DNA from: Pelargonium nanum
Taxonomy: Eukaryota > Streptophyta > Magnoliopsida > Geraniales > Geraniaceae
Direction: 5' to 3'
Assembly (NCBI GenBank): GCA_036897485.1
Contig: JAYMTF010001516.1
Span: 1-22,949, forward strand
Length of the DNA: 22,949 nucleotides
The position numbers and the translations under genes are program-made. Position 1 is the stretch's first letter. Every line of letters begins with the position of its first letter. Below the pieces are notes generated by a model, which was not told the origin of the DNA, ran no database searches, and worked only from the letters and a program-made list of their open reading frames with translations. This document shows positions 1-8,739 of the stretch, piece after piece.

Positions 1-328
1 ATAAAAGTGGATAAGAGTGTTTTTTTAAAAGTTATCTTTATGTTGCTTTTGTAATAATTGATACGTTTTTTTAGTAAATATGTACATGTACCACTTTTAA
101 AAAGTTACTTTCGAGTTGGTTCTCAGATGTAAAGTTGACCAAAAATTAGAATATTATTTTTTAATATTATAAATAGATATGAAATGTGAGTAATTGGGTG
201 CATGAATCGTATTTTGCCATAAAAGAATTGCAGTTGACCGTATTGATTACATGCAACAAAAACTTATATTTTCTGAAATAAAGAAATACTTTACAACCAA
301 ACGGATCTTTAACCTCTCCCAAATTTGT
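1..328. other. Upstream region of the first SPH gene
   Basis: This is AT-rich non-coding DNA. An ATATTATTTTTTAATATTAT-like palindromic stretch near 151-172 has a similar counterpart near 2202-2220 upstream of the second SPH gene, so the duplication probably included some promoter sequence. No other gene or RNA is seen. Confidence 0.5.
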
Positions 329-329
329 G

Positions 330-338
330 TATAAAAAG
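330..338 (+). promoter_or_regulatory. TATA box of the first SPH gene
   Basis: The string TATAAAAAG lies 59 bp upstream of the ATG at 389, which suits a short plant leader. The flanking bases (a CCTCTCCC stretch before it and GGGT after it) are also found upstream of the second SPH gene, so this is the ancestral promoter core of the pair. The exact transcription start cannot be read from sequence. Confidence 0.7.
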
Positions 339-388
339 GGTAGCAGGTCAAATGAAAACAATCATCAATCAAAACTAGTTCATCAAAA

Positions 389-811
389 ATGAGTCGTTGG
401 TTGTTCTTGTTTTCACTAGTCGTCTTTGTGTCATTGTTTAGCGGAAGTGATGCAATCTTTGAGCGACACAAAGTAGTTGTCAATGTGACAAATAATTTAG
501 AGGGAGGATCGGATCTTACTCTTCACTGCAAGGATAATCACGTCGACTTTGGGGAGCAACTAATACACACAGGTCAGTCTTGGAGTTTCGAATTTGTTCC
601 AAATTTCTGGGGAACGACTCTTTACTTCTGCAGCTTTCAGTGGCCACCAAATGTTTTTAAGCGGTTTGATATCTACGACAAGAGTAGATTTCCGAATCTA
701 CATTATTGGTCGTATACCATAACAAAGGAGAAACTTTGTATTTATAGTTTTAAAACTAACCAATATGACACCTGTTATAATTGGCCAAATAAATCATCAT
801 TAGAAGGTTAG
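389..811 (+). CDS. S-protein homologue (SPH) secreted protein, copy 1
   Basis: Intronless gene encoding 140 aa, a usual SPH length. Residues 1-22 form a signal peptide (hydrophobic core LFLFSLVVFVSLF, likely cleavage after SDA). The mature protein has the family's four cysteines at 47, 81, 117 and 129, an N-glycosylation sequon NVT at 32-34, and the conserved central block around residues 60-85 (TGQSWSFEFV, then NFWGT and YFCSFQW). The plant self-incompatibility S1 family includes Papaver PrsS, the stigma determinant that triggers calcium signalling and death of self pollen. Most family members are secreted proteins of unknown role, often flower-specific. The start at 389 fits the signal peptide and the TATA box. 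The C-terminus carries an eight-residue tail (NKSSLEG region) that copy 2 lacks. Membership in the family is clear; the biological role is not. Confidence 0.9.
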   Translation: MSRWLFLFSLVVFVSLFSGSDAIFERHKVVVNVTNNLEGGSDLTLHCKDNHVDFGEQLIHTGQSWSFEFVPNFWGTTLYFCSFQWPPNVFKRFDIYDKSRFPNLHYWSYTITKEKLCIYSFKTNQYDTCYNWPNKSSLEG

Positions 812-2440
812 CAATTGATTTGTGATTGTAACCTCCAAAAGTTATTGTGATTTGTTGTAGCTTTCAATATCAAAATAATAAAATAGCAAGTTCAATGTCT
901 TCAATTATTGCCTAAATACAAATAAATTGGTGTTGCTTGTTTTTTTTTTCTTCCTTATATCTATTCAATATTTTTTATCAACTATTCCAAGTAATTTGAT
1001 ATCAAGTTCATAGAAACGAACTTGACTAAAATCGATTTTAATAGCCTTTAATTATGTAATTTGATGTTCTCTATGTATTCTTAGTTTTCGCAGATAATTT
1101 TATAAATTCAGAGATAATAAAATATTATATTAGAGTAAAGATCTGACCAATCAGGAGCCAAATGTTTTTTTTGAAGGTATCAGGAGCCAAATGTTAGTGA
1201 GATTTGGATCATATTTCACAATGTAAAACACTTAAATTAGATTTGTTTAAAGCAATTAGATTATTTTAATTAATTAATTAATTTATTTGTTGTCAGTTGA
1301 TTCAAGCGCTTATTGTCATATTTATGGTAAGAATATTTTTGGACCAACTTTATGTGCACACTATTAATTTATGAGATTTATTTTTGTTCACCATACGTAC
1401 GTATATAATCTCAATTAACAAATCAATTGCAAATTTGAAACCACAGTAGTATATATATTTAAGTTGTCATTCTCTATATGACTCTATCTACTTAATAAAA
1501 AATATTTTGGTGGTCTCTTTTGTTCTTTGTTAGAGAAACAGACCTTAGAAATAATTTATTGTTAATGTGCATTTTTTTTGTCTTTAAAATGTCTGAATTT
1601 AAGGATTATCTATTGAACAATTAATATGTGCAATTAACAACATTTTTGTTAAAAAATAATAATTGGGTTAATAGGGGAAGAAACTCATGGTGTTTAGCTC
1701 AACTGATAAAATAAAAATTAAATTATAACTCAACTGATAAAATAAAAATGAAATTCTAAGATTTTCGAGAGCCGTGATTTAACTTTTTGTAAGAATTAAA
1801 ATATCATCTGCATATTTTAGATTTGATAGGAGTAGTTTTTTTTTATAAAAAATATCAAACGATTGGTATGACTTAAAAATGTTGATCATGTGTTAATTGC
1901 AGACCGCTATCGAAAACCTCATGGTTAAGACAAAAAAATAAAATAAAATACGCGTACTTAACAACAATTAAACGAATGACCCGAGTATTTTCAAATTGTT
2001 ATTTTGGGTTGTTTAGACTTTAGAATGAGTGAAAGCAATGTATCTCTCCTAAAATAAATTGAAATATAAACAAAATTATTATTTCAAAGTCAAATCAACT
2101 AGCATTTATTCTAGCCATTTATGACGCCAGTTATTTCAATTTTTCCAAATACAATTTCGAGCATACGTTTGAATTGTATTGATTCTCAAGTGCAAAACTG
2201 AAATATTATTTTTAATATGACCTTTTCTAAATATTGGAACCTCAATTATTAAAGGTTGAATCAATTGCATTAAGCCATGTACCACTAAAGAATATAATTT
2301 ATATTATTTTATGCAATTGAGAATAAAAGGTATATAAAAAAAAAATCAAATGGGATGCAATTTACAATATTTTCTTACCATATAAAGAAAATGATAAAAT
2401 AAAAAATTTCAAGAGTCAATTAATATTCATTCCTAAATTA
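812..2440. other. AT-rich spacer between the SPH genes
   Basis: No gene is seen. The first part is the 3' UTR of SPH copy 1, with AATAAAATAG near 875-886 as a plausible polyadenylation region; related sequence follows copy 2. An imperfect direct repeat containing TATCAGGAGCCAAATGTT-like sequence occurs near 1150 and 1178. A short tandem repeat (CTCAACTGATAAAATAAAAA) occurs near 1698 and 1729. A stretch at 1861-1935 is shared with 7947-8012. Confidence 0.55.
1861..1935 (+). repeat. Dispersed repeat, copy A (partner at 7947-8012)
   Basis: It contains GGTATGACTTAAAAATGTTG, then ATCATGTGTT and, later, CTCATGGTTAAGA. The segment at 7947 has GGTATGGCTTAAAGATGTTG, ATCATGTGTT and CTCACTGTTAAGA in the same order and orientation. 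It is probably a fragment of a transposable element of unknown class, with no ends that I can define. Confidence 0.55.
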
Positions 2441-2466
2441 GTAAATTGACCTCTCCCTTGTTTGTG

Positions 2467-2474
2467 CATAGAAG
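2467..2474 (+). promoter_or_regulatory. Degenerate TATA-box position of the second SPH gene
   Basis: The sequence here is CATAGAAG, where the aligned position in copy 1 is TATAAAAAG. The surrounding CCTCTCCC, TTTGTG and GGGT context is shared, so the alignment is secure. It lies 70 bp upstream of the ATG at 2537. The core TATA is broken in two places, so this copy may be expressed more weakly or use another start. Confidence 0.5.
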
Positions 2475-2536
2475 GGTTTAAATCAAATCAAACAAAAACC
2501 ATCAAAATCCAAACAAGATCATCAAAAATAGCAAAA

Positions 2537-2944
2537 ATGAGGTGTTGGATGTTCTTGTTTTCGCTCGTTGTCTTAGGGTCGATGATCAGTGGAAGTGATG
2601 CAAGTCCTAAGCGACACAAAATAGTCGTCAATGTGACCAATACTTTAGAGGATAAGTTGGATCTTGTTCTTCACTGCAAGGATAAGCACCACGACCTCGG
2701 GGAAAAGTTATTGCACACGGGTCAATCTTGGAGTTTCGAGTTTGTTCCGAATTTTTGGGGAACGACTCTCTACTTTTGCAGTTTTCAATGGAAACCATAT
2801 ACTTTTAAGTGGTTTGATATATACGATAAGAGCAGAGAGCCTCATATTCACCGTTGCTTGTGGAAGATAAAGAAGGAGAAACCTTGTATGTATAATTTTG
2901 ATACTCATAAATATGATCTTTGCTTCGATTGGAAATTCAGTTAA
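2537..2944 (+). CDS. S-protein homologue (SPH) secreted protein, copy 2
   Basis: Intronless gene of 135 aa, the tandem duplicate of the gene at 389. By eye, 89 of the first 132 aligned residues match. The open frame continues upstream to 2462 without a stop, but only through non-ATG codons. The ATG at 2537 aligns with that of copy 1 and directly begins the signal peptide (residues 1-22, core MFLFSLVVLGSMI). The four family cysteines are at 47, 81, 117 and 129. There is an additional mature cysteine at 107, where copy 1 has tryptophan. The NVT sequon at 32-34 is kept. The protein ends five residues earlier than copy 1, just after the DWKF motif. Its role is unknown, as for most SPH proteins; reproductive-tissue signalling is the family precedent. 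Confidence 0.88.
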   Translation: MRCWMFLFSLVVLGSMISGSDASPKRHKIVVNVTNTLEDKLDLVLHCKDKHHDLGEKLLHTGQSWSFEFVPNFWGTTLYFCSFQWKPYTFKWFDIYDKSREPHIHRCLWKIKKEKPCMYNFDTHKYDLCFDWKFS

Positions 2945-3508
2945 TCTTGCTTTTTAGACGATTATCAATTGATACGGAAATGTAGGCACCTACGAATTTA
3001 CGTTGTGTTATTTCTTTCGATTTCAAAATAGCATAATATGTAATAAAAGATATCAAGTATAATGTCTCCAATTGATTTTTTTAAATATATTTTATTTTTG
3101 CCTCTTTTTTGTTTATTCTTCTCTTTTTTATAATTGTTATCAAATTCTCCTAATAATTTGGTTTCAACAGCATTGAGTTTCGTAATTTGATGTTCTATAT
3201 ATTTATTCTTAATTCTTTCTTCTATCATATAATTAGAATTATATATAATACACACGAAACATGTAGAATAAATAAATAAATAAACAAAAAGACTTGCTTT
3301 GATTATGATCTTTTGTCTAATTGAGTGATTTGAACTATAGTGTAAAGTTTCACAGGTGTTACCTTATTGATCGTTTTGAACTATCATTTAACTGCATTTT
3401 TTAATTGTTAACACATACAAATTTATTTACCGACAAAATACAAACGCCGATTTCACTCAAAAAAAATACACGCACTTAAATAATTGTCATACCTTTCTGG
3501 TAAAATAT
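2945..3508. other. 3' flank of SPH copy 2; no gene seen
   Basis: AT-rich DNA. A candidate polyadenylation region (TAATAAAAG near 3039) corresponds to that of copy 1. A short (AAAT)n simple repeat lies near 3266-3285. Reading frames here are low-complexity and lack any recognisable domain. Confidence 0.5.
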
Positions 3509-3864
3509 AATTTGGTCCCTGAACTTTGATATTTTGACCTAATTTGATCTTTAAACTTTTCTTAACAAAAAATAGTTTATGAATTTTCGTGTTTTGCCCT
3601 AACTTGATCATTGAAATTTGTTTTGACCCGAAATGATCCTTGAACTATCACATATTGACTCCAAATGATCATTTCTTTTAGAGCTTATATCAAAAGTTCA
3701 GGGACCAAATTGGGTCAATATGTGAAAGATCAGGGGCCATTTCAGGACAAAACAATTTCAAGGACCAAATTGGGTCAAAACACCAAATTAAGAGACTATT
3801 TTTAGTAAATAAAAAATTTAGAGATCAAATTGGATCAAAACACAAAAATTCAGGGACCAAATTG
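3509..3864. mobile_element. Foldback (long inverted repeat) element, GGTCCCTGAACTTT family
   Basis: The left arm starts AATTTGGTCCCTGAACTTTG and the right arm ends TTCAGGGACCAAATT. The arms are imperfect reverse complements over most of the element, with the centre near 3680, so nearly the whole of its roughly 356 bp folds back. Internally the phrase GGACCAAATTGGGTCAA and its complement recur several times, so each arm is itself made of sub-repeats. There is no coding capacity. This kind of sequence is common in dicot genomes as a non-autonomous TIR element. I see no clear target duplication. A related single arm lies at 22376-22505. Confidence 0.75.
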
Positions 3865-4323
3865 AATCTGTTTCCTACATTTCCCTACCGATTACTACGC
3901 TATACAATTTTGAACTAAACATAACGTTCATTTTAAATTTTTCTTCGTTTCCTCGTGTGTCAAATATATCACCAACTTTCACGTAAAAATAAACACTCCG
4001 AACAAACAAACTTTCCATTATTAAACAATACTTATACGAAAATAATAATAATTTTTTTAAAAAATATTGTCTTAAACTAACAACTACAAGTCTACAAAGC
4101 CTCACTCGCTCTCTCATTGGCTCTCCAAAACTCACTCACTCACTCTCTTTGTTCCTTTCTCTCTGGCCTCTACCGGCCGTCCGGCGACCCCATAACCACG
4201 CGCTCGTCTCTTTCCTCAGCTCAATAATCAAAACCCAAACCCAGAATCAGAACCAAACCCTATAATCACTATTGCAATTTCATTTACAGAGCCAAAAGAA
4301 AAATCCCCAATTTCCCGCCAAAA
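3865..4323 (+). promoter_or_regulatory. Promoter and CT-rich leader of the hydrolase gene
   Basis: From about 4080 the sequence becomes CT-rich (repeats of CTCACT, CTCTCT), typical of a plant core promoter or leader without a clear TATA box. A telo-box-like motif AAACCCTA is at 4255-4262, a motif often seen near start sites of housekeeping genes. The ATG follows at 4324. The transcription start is not determinable here. Confidence 0.45.
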
Positions 4324-7300
4324 ATGTTCAATTGGTTTAGCTTCGCTGCGGCGAGGAATTGGTACTTGCGGTGCTCGTTTTCGCGCGCCGGACTGAGATC
4401 GGCGAGCACCGATCTCGGCGGCGGCACGGTCGTGCACTGCTGGGTCCCGAGGAGGCGCAGAGACGAGAAGCCCAATTTGGTGCTCATTCATGGCATCGGA
4501 GCCAACGCGATGTGGCAGTGGAACGATTTTATTGTTCCTCTTATTGCTCACTACAATCTGTATGTGCCTGACTTGCTCTTCTTTGGTGGTTCCTATACGT
4601 CTAGGCCTGAACGATCCGAAGCTTTTCAGGTTGGTTTTTATAATTTTGATGAAATGTTGGGCTTCTTTAACAAATTTCAATTTATTATTAGAATGTGTTG
4701 ACTCTGGTTGGCTAATTTTAACTTTTAAGGGTAAATGGGCGCCAAACCCCTCTATTTGTATAGAGATGACCTTGAGTAGTTTTTAAAATTAGTGTGACCC
4801 TGTACTTTTTGAAAATTTTGATTTGGTCCAAATGACCTGCTACTGCCGGTCATTTACCTCCGTGTCAACAAATATGCCACATCACCTTACATCATGGATG
4901 TAAGTGACATGGAAGGGTTAGTTTATTGTGCTAACCTGAAATGTAAATTAGTCATTGAAATGAGTTTAATGTTTCATAATATTTAGTTATGCATACAACA
5001 CATATTTAAGGGGTTACACAAGGAAATGTACAATATCAACTAATTTCTCTTTAATTTTTCTCAAAATTAAATCCAGTACATTCATTTTGGGACAAATGAA
5101 GTATAACATGCTCTCACTATGGCTTTCCGGGTTCCTTGATTTCAAAAGTTATGCGATCTTTTTTTTATATATTTTTTTATAGAAATTCCATACTAGTTTT
5201 ACTCTATATGTGCGAAAGTATAGCTCGGGTGGTGAAAGTCCAATTATAGTTTATAGTCTAACAATTTGGATTGTGATTTTTTCTTACATTGTTAGGCTCA
5301 GTCTGTGGCAAGATGTATGGAGGCTCATGGTGTGGAAAAAATGAATGTTCTGGGAATGAGCTATGGCGGGTTTGTGGCGTACAGCATGGCGGCTCAGTTT
5401 CCGGAGAGAGTGGATCGTTTAGTGCTGTGCTGTGCAGGTGTGACCATGGAGGAGAAGGATAGTAAAGAGGCTGTGGCTCAGTTGAGAAGTGCCGATGAGG
5501 CTTTTAGTGTGTTGTTCCCACAAACTCCTGATAAGATGAAGGAATTGTTGGACTTATGCTTTCATAAGCCTGTCACTTCCCGGGCGCCTTCTTGGGTCCT
5601 CAAAGATTTTATCCAGGTAATTGAAATTAACACCTACGAATTAAATTAATGAGGCTTCTTTGTTTTTGAGTAGTGTTTTGTTTGCTTGGTAATAGTTGTG
5701 GATAGTGATTAAAGATAAGTTAAGTTGAATAATGACTGCAAATGCATGATTATGCTCAGGATTCTGGACTTCGTATAATTTTAGTTGTAGCACATAGACC
5801 ATATCTAATTACTACTTCAATGTATCTGACTTCACTGAATATACTGCACTTATAGGTAGGGCCGACAATTTGGTTCATGACCCGTTGTCTTTGTCGCATG
5901 TCACTTGGCATATTCTAACTAATATAGCGTATTTGTTGTACTTTCATCGGTAAAACCAGCTGAAATTTGCATTTTATTGTCGGGAAAGAGACGTGTCCTT
6001 ACCATAGTTCTTATGTTGTTTTCGACTGAAATAACCAGGTTGTTGTCAAGGAGACATATCCTTACCATAGTTCTTATGTTGTATCAACTGAACTGAACTC
6101 GCTATATATCCTTGGCTAATGCAAAGAAACAGTGTATTTTCTCCACATTTTGGCCTATAATTGTGCGGTAAATTTGGTTTTGGACAGGTAATGTGTACAC
6201 AACACCTTCAAGAGAGGAAAGGGTTGATTGAGGCATTGCTCAAGGATAGAAAACTATCTGACCTTCCTAGGATAACCCAGGTCACTTTATATTTGTTCAT
6301 TTATGTAGTGTTTCGATTTAGAATTTTTGTTTAGGAATGGTAATCAAGAATCAAAATGGAAATAAGATTTTCATGTTTGAAACTTTCAATTATGATCTTT
6401 TTAGTCATCAGAATTGCTCTAGAATGAGAATCTGATTCTCATTCCAATTTTTTTAACCCAAAAGCTAGTATATGGTCTATACATGTATTTAACATATAAC
6501 TCGCATTTTCTCAATGAGTTTAATAGCTCATATCCTTGAGCATCTTCCTAATGTGTGGATTCTTTTTTTATGCAGAAGAATATTTTGCTAATTTGGGGAG
6601 AATACGATAAGTTATTTCCTCTGGAAATGGCTCACCGGTTTATAAAGTAAGACACAAACACTAAAATAATCTTATTTTTATTTCATATGAAGTACATTAC
6701 AACTAGAGCAACCAAGTTACTTCCCAAACATTGTTGTGGTAGGCAGAGATGAGAATCAAGAATCGGAATAGGAACGAGATTCTTATTATTCATGTTCGGG
6801 TTAGCATTTTTTGTCATGAGAATGGACTCGGGGCATTCTCATTCTCATTCCAAAATTTTAATCCGAACGCTACTTTCGAGATTCTCAACTTATACTGCTT
6901 ATTTCCGTATTGAATTAGGCATGATTCTACTTCCGTTAGTTTCTTCTAACTAAATTACCTTACCCGTCCTCACGGGTTCATTGATCTTCCTACTCTCCAC
7001 ATGTCCAAATCGCCTTAAACATTTTCGCGCATCTTATCTTCAATTGACACTCCCTCAATTCTTCTTCAAATAGTGTAATTCCTAATGTTACCATACATCT
7101 ATCTAAACATTCTAAAGAACGTTACAAAACTATAATACTAAATTACATCATCCTATACCTCAGTTAGAGTTAACGATGTGGGTTTTGGGTCGGATTGGAA
7201 AGACCTAACCGGAACCCAACCCAAAAGAGGCTTGGGTTTCATATTGGTTTTTGGGTTGTGGGTTCGTGTGGGTTTGTCCAGTGTGTGAATTCCCAACCTT

Positions 7301-7511
7301 ACTCAACCTGATTTTTACCTCATGTGTTAGTCTCAAGAGCTTGTTTTCTCTGCACATTTACAGGCACGTCGGCGATCATGTAGAATTGGCAATCATAAAG
7401 AACGTAGGGCATGCAATCACAGCTGAGGCGCCGAAGGAGATGTTAAATCACATGAAATCGTTCCTCGTTGACCCACTCTATGCATCTAGTAATGGCCTCA
7501 AGATGGACTGA
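4324..7511 (+). CDS. Alpha/beta-hydrolase superfamily protein (five exons)
   Basis: The coding exons are 4324-4629, 5296-5616, 6188-6280, 6576-6646 and 7364-7511. All junctions are GT-AG and the frame closes at 312 aa. Motifs fit a serine hydrolase of the alpha/beta fold: oxyanion-hole HGIG at residues 56-59; nucleophile elbow GMSYGG with Ser124; acidic residue Asp251 in WGEYD; and catalytic His280 in NVGHA. A cap region lies between about 150 and 235. There is no transmembrane segment or clear signal peptide; the N-terminus (MFNWFSFAAARNWYLRCSF) is basic and aromatic. The order and spacing resemble the plant ABHD6/monoacylglycerol-lipase-like group (the At4g39955/At5g09430 type, from memory). 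The substrate is unknown: an acylglycerol, a carboxylester or a small lipid is possible. The full triad suggests an active enzyme. Introns 2-4 carry dispersed repeats. Confidence 0.9.
4725..4935. repeat. Probable transposon fragment in hydrolase intron 1
   Basis: The segment begins GGGTAAATGGGCGCCAAACC and continues through CCTGTACTTTTT and TTGGTCCAAATGACC, wording typical of dispersed plant MITE or LTR-derived repeats. I cannot define ends or a class, and the rest of intron 1 (4630-5295) shows nothing further. Confidence 0.3.
5855..5930 (+). repeat. hAT-like element end in hydrolase intron 2
   Basis: TAGGGCCGACAATTTGGTTC starts near 5857 and is followed by ATGACCCG. This matches the terminal sequence of the complete element at 16198-16479 (TAAGGCTGACAATT). 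No matching opposite end is visible, so it is a fragment or solo end. Confidence 0.4.
5991..6085 (+). repeat. 63-bp-spaced direct duplication in hydrolase intron 2
   Basis: The string TCCTTACCATAGTTCTTATG occurs at about 5996 and again about 63 bp later, each followed by TTGT and then a CGACTGAA/CAACTGAA variant. It is a local tandem duplication inside an intron with no coding consequence. Confidence 0.7.
6334..6470 (+). repeat. Intronic MITE-like repeat, copy A
   Basis: Begins GGAATGGTAATCAAGAATC and ends near AACCCAAAAGCTAG, with GAATGAGAATC and ATTCTCATTCC forming internal inverted words. Copy B at 6747-6873 in the next intron has the same order of segments. This resembles the widespread plant family of short elements rich in GAATGAGAATC; the superfamily was not determined. 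Confidence 0.5.
6747..6873 (+). repeat. Intronic MITE-like repeat, copy B
   Basis: Contains GAGAATCAAGAATCGGAATA, then ACGAGATTCTTAT and, near the end, CATTCTCATTCTCATTCC and AATCCGAACGCTAC. It parallels copy A at 6334-6470 (AACCCAAAAGCTAG end). The two copies sit in introns 3 and 4 of the hydrolase gene and have diverged, so they are old insertions or one duplicated within the gene. Confidence 0.5.
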
Positions 7512-8045
7512 TTGAGACTGAGACTTAGTAGGAACTGGTAATTATTAGAAGCTGAAGTTACAGATGTTTCAGCTGTCTTTTTAGACATAATAAGCAATTA
7601 GAATCTGATTGAAGTGCACATTGTGTAGATAGATTATGTATGTGAAGAAACAAATAGTTTTATGAGCTATTGATGATCTCATTTGTACGTAGCTTAGTGT
7701 AACGGACCGAATGATCCTCTAGTGCATGATATCAAATTATCAGATTGTTGCCCTCTTGAGCTATGATGATTTATGCTTATGTATTGTTGTGTTTTGGCAT
7801 TCAAAATAGGTTATGCTTGACCACCAAGCGTATGGGTCAAGTAAGGTATTAAGTTCAAGTTTCATGGTATGCGGATGTGTTATAATTTAGAGAAAACTTT
7901 GTCGTCTGTGTGGTCCTTTTTAGATCGAACGAGGATTACTCTTAATGTGGTATGGCTTAAAGATGTTGATCATGTGTTGATCACGGTCCCGCTCTAAATA
8001 CCTCACTGTTAAGAAGAAAAAAAGATATGCTTGTATAATTGAAAC
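7512..8045. other. Hydrolase 3' UTR and intergenic region
   Basis: The first 200 or so bases after the TGA are the likely 3' UTR (candidate AATAAG near 7588). The rest is unique-looking non-coding sequence apart from the dispersed repeat at 7947-8012. No gene is seen. Confidence 0.5.
7947..8012 (+). repeat. Dispersed repeat, copy B (partner at 1861-1935)
   Basis: Shares GGTATG-CTTAAA-ATGTTG, ATCATGTGTT and a final ACTGTTAAGAA-like segment with the copy at 1861. It lies immediately before the foldback element at 8046. It is probably a transposon remnant. Confidence 0.55.
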
Positions 8046-8381
8046 AAGGGGAAACTACACGTACCTACTCTGTACTCGACACCTTTTACACCTGGATACC
8101 CTCTCGTTACACGTATCTATCCTGAACTTTCCAGAGTCAATTTTTAGGTTTGTGAGTTAGGATTTTGCTACTCAAAATCGTCGGGTTTGGGTTCTTGTTC
8201 AGTTGAAATTAGGCAGTAAGAATTTTGCTAAGGTTTGGATTTGGGTTGAGTTTTGTTTTCTAGACTTCTCTAAAAATTGAACTCTGGAAAGTTCAGGGTA
8301 GCCACAAGTAACGGAAAATAGTTTAGGGTATCCATGTGCAAAAGATGTCAAGTACAGAATAGGTACGTGTAAGTTCCTCTT
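8046..8381. mobile_element. Foldback element just upstream of SYP61
   Basis: The left arm from about 8046 (AGGGGAAACTACACGTACC) is the near-perfect reverse complement of the right arm ending at 8381 (GGTACGTGTAAGTTCCTCTT). Pairing extends about 100 bp inward on each side: TCTGTACTCGACACCTTTTA pairs with the segment around 8340-8362, and GAACTTTCCAGAGT with ACTCTGGAAAGTTC. A 120-bp middle is unpaired. The possible 8-bp target duplication is TTGAAACA at 8039-8046 versus TTGAATCA at 8380-8387 (one mismatch). There is no coding capacity. It is a non-autonomous TIR element whose right end lies about 160 bp from the SYP61 TATA box. Confidence 0.75.
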
Positions 8382-8544
8382 GAATCAATTCAATTGGATA
8401 CCCAATTAAAACACCGGTTCAAACCGATTCAATTATTAAAAATATGTAATAAAAATGGCTTGGTGTTATCAAACCGGATATGTGCAACTGAACCGGATCT
8501 ACGCAGAAAATTGCGTACGTATATTAACATAGAGCAAATCAGAG

Positions 8545-8552
8545 TATAAATA
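8545..8552 (+). promoter_or_regulatory. Candidate TATA box of SYP61
   Basis: TATAAATA occurs at the right distance from a pyrimidine-rich leader beginning around 8580. A second TATAAAT occurs at 8645 inside what would be the leader, so the transcription start is uncertain by several tens of bases. Confidence 0.5.
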
Positions 8553-8579
8553 ATTTAGAAAGAAAAAAAAAACTTCTAT

Positions 8580-8739
8580 CTGAAAATCTCAACCCGCGAG
8601 TTTATCAGAAACAGAGAGACTGAGAGGAAGATTCAGCATTGCACTATAAATTTGTCCGTTGCTCTCGCGGCTCAGTCTGATTCACTCGATTCCTCAGCGT
8701 ACGACTGCGATCTCTCTTTCTTCGATCTCTGGACTTGAG
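8580..8739 (+). other. SYP61 non-coding leader exon
   Basis: A CT-rich, stop-containing segment ends at the strong splice donor GGACTTGAG|GTAAGG (GT at 8740). The only coding start that gives the SYP61 protein is at 9889, directly after an acceptor, so this segment must be a 5' UTR exon. Its upstream boundary is approximate. Confidence 0.65.

Noticed and set aside
2462..2536. N-terminal extension of SPH copy 2
   Set aside because: The frame is open but has no ATG in this stretch and would bury the signal peptide; it is leader DNA aligned with the untranslated leader of copy 1.
4228..4680. 150-aa open frame antisense to hydrolase exon 1
   Set aside because: It lies opposite a well-supported coding exon, is rich in Arg, Pro and Ala as expected from the complementary GC-rich frame, and has no recognisable domain.
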